DNA of 64,000 nt, taken from NCBI RefSeq assembly GCF_030813915.1, contig NZ_JAUSUJ010000024.1, positions 51,428-115,427 on the forward strand, read 5' to 3'. The notes below the pieces were generated by a model. That model searched no databases, had not been told where the DNA came from, and saw only the letters and a list, made by a program, of their open reading frames with translations. The DNA is from Rhodoplanes tepidamans. GTDB lineage: Bacteria; Pseudomonadota; Alphaproteobacteria; Rhizobiales; Xanthobacteraceae. Every line of letters starts with the position of its first letter. The stretch's first letter is position 1. Below, in pieces: positions 45,292-53,812 of the stretch. The translations under genes were made by a program, and so were the position numbers.

Positions 45292-46344
45292 ATGGCAACC
45301 CCCGTGACCGCCGCTACCGCCCGGGTCGACTGGGTCGACACGGCCAAAGGCCTCTGCATCATCATGGTCGTGCTGCTGCACTCGACCTTCGGAGTCGAGC
45401 AGGCGGTCGGCCGCGAGGGCTTCATGCACGTCGTGGTGGCCTTCGCCAAGCCGTTCCGGATGCCCGACTTCTTCCTGATCTCGGGGCTGTTCCTGGCGCG
45501 CGTGATCGACCGCGACTGGCGCCTCTACGCCGACCGCAAGGTCGTGCACTTCGCGTACTTCTATCTTCTGTGGATGACCATCCAGCTGGTCGTGAAGGCC
45601 CCCGTGCTGGCCGCCGAGCACGGCTGGGCCGGGGTGCCGGGGCAGTGGGCGCTGGCGCTCGTCGAGCCGTTCGGCACGCTGTGGTTCATCTATCTCCTGC
45701 CGATCTTCTTCGTCGTCACCAAGCTCGCCCGGCAGCTGCGCATTCCGCCGCTCGCGGTGTGGCTGGTCGCCGCCGCGCTGGAGACCGCGCCGATCCACAC
45801 CGGGTGGACCGTGCCGGACGAGTTCGCGGCGCGGTTCGTCTACTTCTATACGGGGTTCCTGCTCGCCCCGCGGGTTTTTGCGCTGGCCGAGGCGGCTGCG
45901 GCGCGGCCATGGCTCGCGGCCGGCGGGCTCGCCGTGTGGGCGCTGGTCAACGGCACGCTGGTGTTCGCCGGCCTGTCCGAGTGGCCGATCGTCTCGCTCG
46001 CGCTCGGCTTCGCCGGCGCTGGCGCCATCATCGTGCTGGCGACCCTCCTGGTGCGGAGCCGCCTGTTCGACCCGATCCGCTACTGCGGCGAGCACTCGAT
46101 CGTCGTCTATCTCGCCTTCTTCCTGCCGATGGCGGCGACCCGCATCGTGCTGCTCAAGACGGGCGTCGTCGCCAGCGTCGGCCTGATGTCGCTGATCGTC
46201 ACCGCCGCCGGCATCCTCGGCGCGCTGGCGATCTGGTGGGCGGTGCGCGGCACCCGGCTGGACTTCCTCTTCACCCGGCCCGACCGGGCCCACATCGCGG
46301 CCCGCAAGGCGCCCGCCGGCGCGCGGCTGCAGCCGGCCGAGTAG
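45292..46344 (+). CDS. Membrane acyltransferase, Acyl_transf_3 (OafA/OpgC-like) family
   Basis: 350-residue polytopic protein with about ten membrane helices. The opening RVDWVDTAKGLCIIMVVLLHST carries the conserved His of family 3 acyltransferases, and MPDFFLISGLFLARVI with the following Arg matches the family pattern. Such proteins acetylate or succinylate cell-surface glycans. No polysaccharide genes are next to it, so the acceptor is unknown. The C-terminal 30 residues are cytosolic and Arg/Ala-rich. Confidence 0.85.
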   Translation: MATPVTAATARVDWVDTAKGLCIIMVVLLHSTFGVEQAVGREGFMHVVVAFAKPFRMPDFFLISGLFLARVIDRDWRLYADRKVVHFAYFYLLWMTIQLVVKAPVLAAEHGWAGVPGQWALALVEPFGTLWFIYLLPIFFVVTKLARQLRIPPLAVWLVAAALETAPIHTGWTVPDEFAARFVYFYTGFLLAPRVFALAEAAAARPWLAAGGLAVWALVNGTLVFAGLSEWPIVSLALGFAGAGAIIVLATLLVRSRLFDPIRYCGEHSIVVYLAFFLPMAATRIVLLKTGVVASVGLMSLIVTAAGILGALAIWWAVRGTRLDFLFTRPDRAHIAARKAPAGARLQPAE

Positions 46345-46383
46345 GGCCGCCCCGACCGGGCGGCCGCGCAGCAGAGGTGTCGC

Positions 46384-46770
46384 ATGGTCCTGCGGATCGT
46401 TCGGCTCGGCACGCCGCGTCTGCCTCACGAAGGCACCCGAATCGGCACCGTGCGCCGGCCGCCGCGGGGCGTCCGCAAGGAGCGCTACGCGGAGGAGGAC
46501 TGGTTCGACGCCTGGCTGCCCGAGCTGTCGCCGAGTCCGGACCTGGTGGCGAAGGCGCACGCCGCGGCCACCGAGGCGGACTGGAAGGCGTTCGCGCGCG
46601 CCTTCCGGACCGAGATGGGCGAGCCGGGGCCGCGGCACCTCCTCGATCTCCTGGCGACGCTGTCGCACGGCGCGAACCTGTCGATCGGCTGCTACTGCGA
46701 GGACGAGGCCCGCTGCCACCGCTCGATCCTGCGCGAGCTGCTCGTCGCCCGCGGCGCCGTGCTGGACTGA
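46384..46770 (+). CDS. DUF488 family protein (YeaO-like)
   Basis: 128 residues. The family core is present: RLGTPRLPHEGTRIGTVRRPPRGV at the start, the DWFDAWLPELSPSPDLV segment, and the C-terminal Cys motif CYCEDEARCHRSILRELL, which is the most conserved DUF488 element. No function is established for this branch. It lies 39 bases after the acyltransferase gene on the same strand and may be co-transcribed. Confidence 0.85.
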   Translation: MVLRIVRLGTPRLPHEGTRIGTVRRPPRGVRKERYAEEDWFDAWLPELSPSPDLVAKAHAAATEADWKAFARAFRTEMGEPGPRHLLDLLATLSHGANLSIGCYCEDEARCHRSILRELLVARGAVLD

Positions 46771-46812
46771 TGTTCGCAGGAGAGCGCGGCGGCGACCGGC
46801 GTCCGCCTCCGT

Positions 46813-46885
46813 AGCCCGGCTGGAGCGCGAGCGACAGCCGGGGACGCTGCTCCCGCATGTCGCTGCGCTCGATGCGGGCCACGGA
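46813..46885. repeat. Palindromic repeat, family F (GTAGCCCGGCTGGAGCG...)
   Basis: GTAGCCCGGCTGGAGCGCGAGCGACAGCCGGGG hairpin arms (split: CCCGGCTG...CAGCCGGG) followed by GCATGTCGCTGCGCTCGATGC. It occupies most of the spacer before polA and resembles an intergenic repeat type common in Bradyrhizobium relatives. Confidence 0.6.
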
Positions 46886-46960
46886 TCCTACGATCCGGCT
46901 GGCGCATGGCCGCGGGAGTGTATAGTTCGGGGCTCTCGCTCCCGCAGCCCCGAGTCCCCG

Positions 46961-49900
46961 ATGCCCGAACCGCTCGCCCGTCCGCTCCGCAAGGGCGACC
47001 ACGTCTTCCTGATCGACGGGTCGTCCTTCGTGTTCCGCGCCTACTTCGCCATGTTCAAGGCGGCGCAGAGCCGGGGCCGCTCGTTCACCCGCTCCGACGG
47101 GCTGCCGATCGGCGGCGTGCTGACCTTCTGCAACATGATGTGGAAGCTGCTGCGCGAAGGTCTCGACGGCGTGAATCCGACCCATATGGCGGTGGTGTTC
47201 GACCACTCCGGCAAGAGCTTCCGCAACGACATCTACGCCGACTACAAGGGCCACCGGCCGGAGCCGCCGGACGAGCTGATCCCGCAGTTCCCGCTGATGC
47301 GCGACGCGGTGCGGGCGTTCGGCCTGATCCCGATCGAGCAGGAGGGCTTCGAGGCCGACGACCTGATCGCCACCTATGCGCGCGTCGCCCGCGAGGCCGG
47401 CGCCGACGTGACCATCGTGGCCGGCGACAAGGACCTGATGCAGCTCGTGCGCGACGGCGTCGTCATGTACGATCCGATGCCCGGCAACGAGCGCCGCATC
47501 GGGCGGGACCAGGTGATCGAGAAGTTCGGCGTGCCGCCCGAGAAGGTGCCCGAGGTTCAGGCGCTGATCGGCGATCCGACCGACAACGTGCCGGGCGTGC
47601 CCGGCATCGGCGTCAAGACCGCGGCGCAGCTGATCGGCGAGTACGGCGACCTCGAGACGCTCCTGTCGCGCGCCGGCGAGATCAAGCAGGAGAAGCGGCG
47701 ACAGGCCCTGATCGACAACGCCGAGACGGCGCGCGTCTCGCGCCAGCTGGTGCTGCTCGACGACCATGTCGATCTGACCTGCAGGCTCGACGATCTGCTG
47801 CTCGACGGCCGCGACACGAAGAAGCTGATCGCCTTCCTCAAGGCGATGGAGTTCTCCACGCTGACGCGCCGCGTCGCCGAGGCGCTGGCGATCGACCCGA
47901 ACGACGTCGAGGCCGATCCGGCGCTGCGGGCCGCGCCGACCGCCGAAGGCGGGCCGGCCGAGGCGGCCGAGGCGGCCGCGGAGCCCGAGCCGGCGGCGTC
48001 CGCGCCGCGCCGCGCCGGCGCCTCCGGCCAGCTCGGCTTCGATCTCGGCGACACGCGGCCGAAGCCGGCGGCGCGCAGCAACGGCGGCGGCGACGTCGTC
48101 GTCACGCCGGAGCAGCTCGTCGCGTCCCGCAAGGCGGAGCTGGCCACCCAGAAGCTCGACCGCGCCGGCTACCGCACCATCCACGACCTCGCGGCCCTGA
48201 AGGACTGGGTGCTGGCGGCCGTCGACCAGGGCTTCGTCGCGCTCGACCTCACGGTGACGTCGCACGATCCCATGCAGGCCGACCTGGTCGGCTTCTCGAT
48301 CGCGCTGGCGCCGGGCCGCGCCGCCTACGTGCCGCTCGGCCATCGCCGCGGCGACGATCTGCTGGCCGGCGGGGGCCTGGTGCCCGATCAGATCCGGCTC
48401 GCCGAGGCGCTGGCGCTGATGAAGCCGATGCTGGAGAGCCCGGGCGTCCTCAAGATCGGCCACGACCTCAAGGCCGACCTGCACGCGCTGGAGCGGCACG
48501 GCATCACGGCGGTGGCGATCGACGACGTGCAGCTGATGTCCTACGTGCTCGACGCCGGCCTCGGCTCGCACGCCCTCGCCGATCTCGCTCACCGGCATTT
48601 CGGCCACGAGGCGATGGCGCTCGTGGACATCGCCGGCAAGGGCAAGGCGCAGGTGTCGTTCGAGCAGATCGAGATCTCGCGCGCCTGTCCGTACTGCGGC
48701 GAGCAGGCCGACATCGCGCTGCGCCTGTGGCGGCTGTTCCGGGCCCGCCTCGTCGCCGAGCACATGACCACGGTCTACGAGACGCTCGAGCGCCCGCTGG
48801 TTCCGGTGCTGATGCGCATGGAGCGGCGCGGCATCGCCATCGACCGCGAGATGCTTTCGCGCCTCTCCGGCGAGCTCGCCCAGAAGGCCGCGGCCCTGGA
48901 GGACGAGGTCCAAAAGCTCGCCGGCGAGCCGTTCAATCTCGGCAGCCCCAAGCAGCTCGGCGACATTCTGTTCGGCAAGTTCAAGCTGCCCGGCGGCAAG
49001 AAGACCAAGACGGGCGCCTGGTCGACCTCGGCCTCGGTGCTCGACGAGCTGGCCGAGGAAGGCCACGTGCTGCCCGTGAAGCTGCTCGAGTGGCGGCAGC
49101 TGACAAAGCTGAAGTCGACCTACACGGACCTGCTGCCGACCTTCGTCAATCCGGAGACGCGGCGCGTCCACACGACCTTTGCGCTCGCGGCGACCACGAC
49201 GGGGCGGCTGTCCTCGGCGGATCCCAATCTTCAGAACATTCCGGTGCGCACCGAGGAGGGCCGCAAGATCCGCCGCGCCTTCGTGGCACAACCGGGAACG
49301 AAGCTCGTCTCGGCGGACTATTCCCAGATCGAGCTGCGGCTGCTCGCCGAGATCGCCGACATCGCGGCCCTGAAGAAGGCCTTCCAGGACGGGCTCGACA
49401 TTCACGCCCTGACGGCGTCCGAGATGTTCGGCGTGCCGGTCGCCGGCATGCCGGGCGAGGTGCGCCGCCGCGCCAAGGCGATCAATTTCGGCATCATCTA
49501 CGGCATCTCGGCCTTCGGACTCGCCAACCAGCTCGGCATCCCGCGCGAGGAGGCGGGCGCCTACATCAAGCGCTACTTCGAGAAGTTCCCGGGCATTCGC
49601 GACTACATGGAGGCGACGAAGCTGTTCTGCCGGACGCACGGCTACGTCACGACCCTGTTCGGGCGGAAGTGCCACTACCCGGACATCGGCGCGTCGAACC
49701 CGTCGCTGCGTGCCTTCAACGAGCGGGCCGCGATCAACGCCCGCCTGCAGGGCACGGCCGCCGACATCATCCGCCGCGCCATGGTGCGGATGGAGCCGGC
49801 GCTCGCCAGGGCGAAGCTCTCCGCCCGCATGCTGCTGCAGGTGCACGACGAGCTGGTGTTCGAGGTGCCGGAGTCCGAGGTGGAGCAGACGCTGCCGGTG

Positions 49901-50002
49901 GTGACGCGCGTGATGGAAGAGGCCGCCATGCCGGCCGTGGCGCTCTCCGTGCCGCTCCACGTCGACGCCCGCGCCGCCGACAACTGGGACGAGGCGCACT
50001 GA
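46961..50002 (+). CDS. polA: DNA polymerase I with degenerate 3'-5' exonuclease site
   Basis: 1013 residues in three domains. The 5' nuclease (1-300) is intact (FEADDLIATYA, GDKDLMQL, GDPTDNVPGVPGIG). The polymerase (620-1013) is intact: motif A ADYSQIELRLLAE, O-helix RRRAKAINFGIIYG, motif C LLQVHDELVFEV. The 3'-5' exonuclease domain (about 385-600) is not: the ExoI DxE motif reads D429-L-T431 (Glu replaced by Thr), ExoII reads GHDLKAD (usual QN replaced by HD, Asp kept), and ExoIII Y-x3-D reads Tyr578-CGE-Gln582. Two of four metal-binding carboxylates are gone, so proofreading is probably lost, as in Taq and Bst polymerases. Confidence 0.96.
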   Translation: MPEPLARPLRKGDHVFLIDGSSFVFRAYFAMFKAAQSRGRSFTRSDGLPIGGVLTFCNMMWKLLREGLDGVNPTHMAVVFDHSGKSFRNDIYADYKGHRPEPPDELIPQFPLMRDAVRAFGLIPIEQEGFEADDLIATYARVAREAGADVTIVAGDKDLMQLVRDGVVMYDPMPGNERRIGRDQVIEKFGVPPEKVPEVQALIGDPTDNVPGVPGIGVKTAAQLIGEYGDLETLLSRAGEIKQEKRRQALIDNAETARVSRQLVLLDDHVDLTCRLDDLLLDGRDTKKLIAFLKAMEFSTLTRRVAEALAIDPNDVEADPALRAAPTAEGGPAEAAEAAAEPEPAASAPRRAGASGQLGFDLGDTRPKPAARSNGGGDVVVTPEQLVASRKAELATQKLDRAGYRTIHDLAALKDWVLAAVDQGFVALDLTVTSHDPMQADLVGFSIALAPGRAAYVPLGHRRGDDLLAGGGLVPDQIRLAEALALMKPMLESPGVLKIGHDLKADLHALERHGITAVAIDDVQLMSYVLDAGLGSHALADLAHRHFGHEAMALVDIAGKGKAQVSFEQIEISRACPYCGEQADIALRLWRLFRARLVAEHMTTVYETLERPLVPVLMRMERRGIAIDREMLSRLSGELAQKAAALEDEVQKLAGEPFNLGSPKQLGDILFGKFKLPGGKKTKTGAWSTSASVLDELAEEGHVLPVKLLEWRQLTKLKSTYTDLLPTFVNPETRRVHTTFALAATTTGRLSSADPNLQNIPVRTEEGRKIRRAFVAQPGTKLVSADYSQIELRLLAEIADIAALKKAFQDGLDIHALTASEMFGVPVAGMPGEVRRRAKAINFGIIYGISAFGLANQLGIPREEAGAYIKRYFEKFPGIRDYMEATKLFCRTHGYVTTLFGRKCHYPDIGASNPSLRAFNERAAINARLQGTAADIIRRAMVRMEPALARAKLSARMLLQVHDELVFEVPESEVEQTLPVVTRVMEEAAMPAVALSVPLHVDARAADNWDEAH

Positions 50003-50048
50003 GATCGAGGGCGGACTGCCGCCGCAAGCCGGCCGGCCGCCGCAACGT

Positions 50049-50459
50049 CTATCCGGCCGTCCGGCGCGAGCAGGCGACGAGCGTCGGCTTCTCCGTGATG
50101 CCGAGGCGGTCGAGAAACGGAAGCGCCCCGGCAAGGCACTCCGCATAGATCGACGTGTGTCCGGCGTTCGCGAGCAGGTGGCGCATCAACGCGGTGCCGA
50201 CGCCGCGACACTGATGTGCTGGATGAACGACCACCTCGGCGACCCAGGTCACATAGACGCCGTCGGACAGGGCGCGGAGCAGGCCGACGAGCCGCTCGCC
50301 GTCCAGAGCCGCGAACACGAACGTGGTCCGGCGGACGGCTGTCGTCAGGTCGTCCGGGGCATAGTCCTCTCGCCGGCCCCATCCGACCGCCTCGTAGAGC
50401 GCCGCGATCTCGTTCGGATCGAGGTCGTCGGAGACGCGGCGGACGACGATGTCGGACAT
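50049..50459 (-). CDS. GNAT-family N-acetyltransferase (small)
   Basis: 136 residues. The acetyl-CoA binding motif is in VVVHPAHQCRGVGTALMRHLL, preceded by the usual beta-4 strand TWVAEVVV. The N-terminus DDLDPNEIAALYEAVGWGRREDY resembles a group of small acetyltransferases that use 'LYxxVGWG' as an opening. Substrate unknown. It lies 22 bases downstream of the patatin gene on the same strand, so the two may share a transcript. Confidence 0.85.
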   Translation of the reverse strand: MSDIVVRRVSDDLDPNEIAALYEAVGWGRREDYAPDDLTTAVRRTTFVFAALDGERLVGLLRALSDGVYVTWVAEVVVHPAHQCRGVGTALMRHLLANAGHTSIYAECLAGALPFLDRLGITEKPTLVACSRRTAG

Positions 50460-50481
50460 CCGCGACCTCCGGTGGCTCCCG

Positions 50482-51951
50482 CTACCGCGCTTGCGCCGGG
50501 ACGATCGGCTCCGCGGCCCGCACGGCCGGGATGGTCGGCTCCGCCGCCGCGACGGTGCGTGGCGCCGCGCGCAGGCTGCGCAGAAAATCCCTGAACGTGG
50601 GGTGTTGGGCCAGCGCGTCGCCGCCGGCGGCGATCAGGGCGTCGACCTGCTCGACCGGCAGGCGGAAGCGGGTCGGGATGGCGTTCAGGGCGGCGCTGCG
50701 GGCGGGATCGAGCTGGTCGAAGGCGACGCGGCCGATATAGCCGTCGAGATCGCGGCAGTTCCAGCCCGTCGTGCTGCCGCGCAGCCGCTGCACCTCGGCG
50801 GCCGAGAGGCCGCAGCGCCAGCGGACGAGCTGGCTGCGCCACTGCTGCAGGCTGAGCTGGAAGGCGCTGTAGCTCGACCACACGCTCGACGCCAGCGCCG
50901 CGTTGGTGGCGGCCCCGATCAGCTCGACGCCGGTCGGGCCGTCGAGCGTCTGGGCCCAGTTGCCCTCGGTGACCTGCTCGGAATCGACGACGATGAACAG
51001 GATGCGGCGGATGCGGGCGGCGTGCGCCGCGGTCAGCGGGCCGTAGGGCGTGTTCGCGGCCTCGCGGGCCACCGTGAAGCTCGACAGGCCGAAATTGTCG
51101 ACGACGCCGCCGTCGACCAGCTTGACGTAGCGCATCGAGCCGTCGCGGTAGCGCGTCATGCCGCGGGCCACCGCCTTCATCATCGGGCTCGCCGCCGGGT
51201 CGTCGCGGGCGCGCTTCATCCAGGCGGGCAGGGGGGCGTCGCACTTGTCCGGGAAGGTCTCCAGCACGACGGGCGCGAAGGCGAGCGGCACGGCGGCCGA
51301 GGCGGCGACGGCGGACGACAGCGGATAGCTCGCGAGGTCGCTGCACAGCGCCGCGAAGGTCGACGGCGTGAACACGAAGGGGGTGCGGTTGTAGATGTCG
51401 CTGGCGTTGATCACCACCTGCGGCCGGCGCCGGGACAGCAGCGCCCCGAAGGTCGCGCCGTCGAACAGGTTGGCGTCGAGCCACTGCCGGAACGGCGCGT
51501 CGCCGTTGACGCCGCCCCCGAAGGCGCGGGCGATGTTGCCGAGCGACACCGAGGTGCTGAGAACCGCCTCGGCGTCCTGGATCAGGAAGCGCTCGCGGAA
51601 GTCGTCGAGGGCGGCGCGCCGGCGCAGGCCGAAATAGGCCGCCGTGACCGAGCCGCCCGACACCCCGGTGACAATGTCCACCTGCTCCAGCAACGTCCGT
51701 CCGCGGCCGGAAGGCAGCTCGTTGCGGGCGAGCTCCTTCAGCACCCCGAACGAGAAGGCGGCCGCCCGGGTGCCCCCGCCCGAAAAGGCGAGGCCGATCA
51801 TCACGTCGTCGTCGGGCAGGTCGGTGAGCGTGTCGAGCGACTCGCCGAGCGGCGTCGCGGTCGGCAGGTTGGCCGGAAGGTTCTGCACATGGGCGCAGCC
51901 GGCGAGCGCGGCGCACACCGAAACGATCGACAAGGCCTGACGCCAGCACAT
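50482..51951 (-). CDS. Patatin-like phospholipase lipoprotein
   Basis: 489 residues. A lipoprotein signal with lipobox LAGC (Cys19) suggests membrane anchoring. Patatin-fold catalytic elements: oxyanion loop SGGGTRAA (residues 58-64), nucleophile Ser98 in GVSGGS, and dyad Asp280 in VDGGVVDN. The C-terminal third has no clear family and ends with a Pro/Ala-rich tail. Lipoprotein patatins are much rarer than cytosolic or secreted ones, and such proteins can act on lipids of the outer membrane or of prey/host cells. No toxin-secretion genes are nearby. Confidence 0.85.
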   Translation of the reverse strand: MCWRQALSIVSVCAALAGCAHVQNLPANLPTATPLGESLDTLTDLPDDDVMIGLAFSGGGTRAAAFSFGVLKELARNELPSGRGRTLLEQVDIVTGVSGGSVTAAYFGLRRRAALDDFRERFLIQDAEAVLSTSVSLGNIARAFGGGVNGDAPFRQWLDANLFDGATFGALLSRRRPQVVINASDIYNRTPFVFTPSTFAALCSDLASYPLSSAVAASAAVPLAFAPVVLETFPDKCDAPLPAWMKRARDDPAASPMMKAVARGMTRYRDGSMRYVKLVDGGVVDNFGLSSFTVAREAANTPYGPLTAAHAARIRRILFIVVDSEQVTEGNWAQTLDGPTGVELIGAATNAALASSVWSSYSAFQLSLQQWRSQLVRWRCGLSAAEVQRLRGSTTGWNCRDLDGYIGRVAFDQLDPARSAALNAIPTRFRLPVEQVDALIAAGGDALAQHPTFRDFLRSLRAAPRTVAAAEPTIPAVRAAEPIVPAQAR

Positions 51952-52357
51952 CGACGCGACACTCCGGGCGCGGCCCGAGCCGCTTCCCCTACAATGCGGT
52001 GCAATATGGCACCTTCGAGGTTACGACGGCTTTACCGGCCGGCAGCGCCGAACGCCACCCGTGGCCTGCCGCGCGATCATCGCCCGGTCCGGCGACCGGA
52101 ACCGGCCGGTCCGGGTCTCCCCAGCGGCGGTCGCGCCGGTTGTCTGCCCGGGGCGCCACAGCCGGTGCGCGGCTTGCGCCGGGGGTAATCGCGGTGCGCT
52201 CGCGGCCGACGGCGTCCGATGCACGGGCGCAATGCGCTGGCCGCAGAGGCAGATAAGGGCTTGTTCGCTTGACTTGACCGCCTGCTTCCACGAACCGTGC
52301 GGTCGCGTCGCGCGACGTGTCTGCGGGTCGAAGCCCAGGTCGCGCAAGGGAGGAGTG
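51952..52357. other. Divergent intergenic region between patatin and transporter genes
   Basis: 406 bases with no convincing gene. An open frame runs into the transporter but has no start or family similarity. A CTACAATGCGG stretch near 51990 and CTTGACTTGACCG near 52268 could supply promoter elements. GGGAGGAG at the right end is the transporter's ribosome binding site. Confidence 0.45.
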
Positions 52358-53695
52358 ATGGACCACGGCTTCGTTCCGAACGTGTATTTCGGGCTCGATC
52401 CGATGGCGGTGTCGACCGCCATCCTGGTCGTCACCTATGCCGTGATCATCTGGGACAAGCTCAACCGGGCGATCGTGGCGCTCCTCGGCGCCGCCGTGAT
52501 GATCCTGATCGGCGTGCTCGACCAGCACGAGGCGCTGAAGGGCGTCGACTGGAACACCATCGGGCTCCTGACCGGGATGATGATCCTGGTGTCGATCTCG
52601 CGCCGCTCCGGCATGTTCCAGTATCTGGCGATCTGGGCGGCCAAGAAGGCCAAGGCGAACCCGGCCGGGATCCTGATCCTGCTGCAGCTCACCACCGCGG
52701 TCCTCTCGGCCGCGCTCGACAACGTGACCACCGTCCTGCTCGTGGTTCCGGTGACGATCGCGATCGTGCGCGAGCTCGACGTGCCGCCCTATCCGTTCCT
52801 GTTCGCCGAGGTGTTCGCCTCCAACATCGGCGGCACCGCGACCCTGATCGGCGATCCGCCCAACATCCTGATCGGCTCGCTCGCCGGCCTCGACTTCAAC
52901 GCCTTCCTCATCCATCTGGCGCCGCTCGCGATCATCGTCATGGTCGTGCAGCTCGGGATGATCCACCTGTTGTGGGGGCGGCAGCTCAAGTCCATCCCCG
53001 AGCGGCAGGCCCTGGTGATGGGCATGGACGAGCGCGCCGCGATCGAGGATCCGGTCCTGCTCAAGCAGGCGCTCGCGGTGCTCGGCCTCGTCATTCTCGG
53101 CTTCGTGCTGGCGCGGCCGCTGCATCTCGAGCCGGCGACGATCGCGATCGGCGGCGCCGCGCTGCTCATGCTGCTCGACAACTGGCAGCACCATGCCGAG
53201 CACCAGTCCGAGAACGTCCACAAGACGTTCGGCGACGTCGAGTGGATCACCATCTTCTTCTTCGTCGGCCTGTTCATCATCGTGCACGGGGTCGAGGTCG
53301 GCGGCCTTCTCGGCCTCCTGGCCCAGGATCTGATCGACGCCACGGGCGGCGACATGGCGACGGCCGGCATCGCCATCCTGTGGGCGTCGGCGGTGCTGTC
53401 GGCGATCGTCGACAACATCCCGTTCGTCGCCACCATGATCCCGCTGATCAAGTCGATGGCGCCGGCCTTCGGCGGTGCCGACGCGATCCAGCCCCTGTGG
53501 TGGTGTCTGGCGCTCGGCGCCTGCCTGGGCGGCAACGGCACCCTGATCGGCGCCTCCGCGAACCTGATCGTCGCCGGGCTGGGCGAGCGCAATGGCGTGC
53601 CGTTCCGCTTCGTCACCTACACGCTGTACGGCTTCCCGATGATGCTGGTGTCGATCGCCATCGCCCACGTCTACGTCTGGCTGCGGTATTTCTGA
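52358..53695 (+). CDS. ArsB/NhaD-type ion transporter (IT superfamily)
   Basis: 445-residue polytopic membrane protein with about twelve helices arranged as two inverted halves. Each half has the hairpin motif of the ion-transporter superfamily: LDNVTTVLLVVPVTIAI plus SNIGGTATLIGDPPNILIG in the first half, and VDNIPFVATMIPLIKSM plus GGNGTLIGASANLIVAG in the second. That combination is typical of NhaD-like sodium/proton antiporters and ArsB/P-protein relatives. No ars genes are adjacent, so ion specificity is open. GGAGGAG is directly upstream of the ATG. Confidence 0.88.
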   Translation: MDHGFVPNVYFGLDPMAVSTAILVVTYAVIIWDKLNRAIVALLGAAVMILIGVLDQHEALKGVDWNTIGLLTGMMILVSISRRSGMFQYLAIWAAKKAKANPAGILILLQLTTAVLSAALDNVTTVLLVVPVTIAIVRELDVPPYPFLFAEVFASNIGGTATLIGDPPNILIGSLAGLDFNAFLIHLAPLAIIVMVVQLGMIHLLWGRQLKSIPERQALVMGMDERAAIEDPVLLKQALAVLGLVILGFVLARPLHLEPATIAIGGAALLMLLDNWQHHAEHQSENVHKTFGDVEWITIFFFVGLFIIVHGVEVGGLLGLLAQDLIDATGGDMATAGIAILWASAVLSAIVDNIPFVATMIPLIKSMAPAFGGADAIQPLWWCLALGACLGGNGTLIGASANLIVAGLGERNGVPFRFVTYTLYGFPMMLVSIAIAHVYVWLRYF

Positions 53696-53701
53696 CGGTG
53701 G

Positions 53702-53808
53702 GTCATTCCGGGGCGCGGCGAAGCCGCGACCCCGGAATCCAGCCCCGAGTCCGGTTTGTGCCGCTGGATTCCGGGTTCGCGGGCCGAAGGCCCGCGCCCC
53801 GGAATGAC
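53702..53808. repeat. Palindromic repeat, family A, between convergent genes
   Basis: 107 bases: GTCATTCCGGGGCGCGGCG, GCGACCCCGGAATCCAGC, then GCTGGATTCCGGGTTCGCG and CGCGCCCCGGAATGAC. It fills the tail-to-tail spacer between the transporter and the LhgO-type oxidase, as at 15090. Confidence 0.85.
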
Positions 53809-53812
53809 GGCC

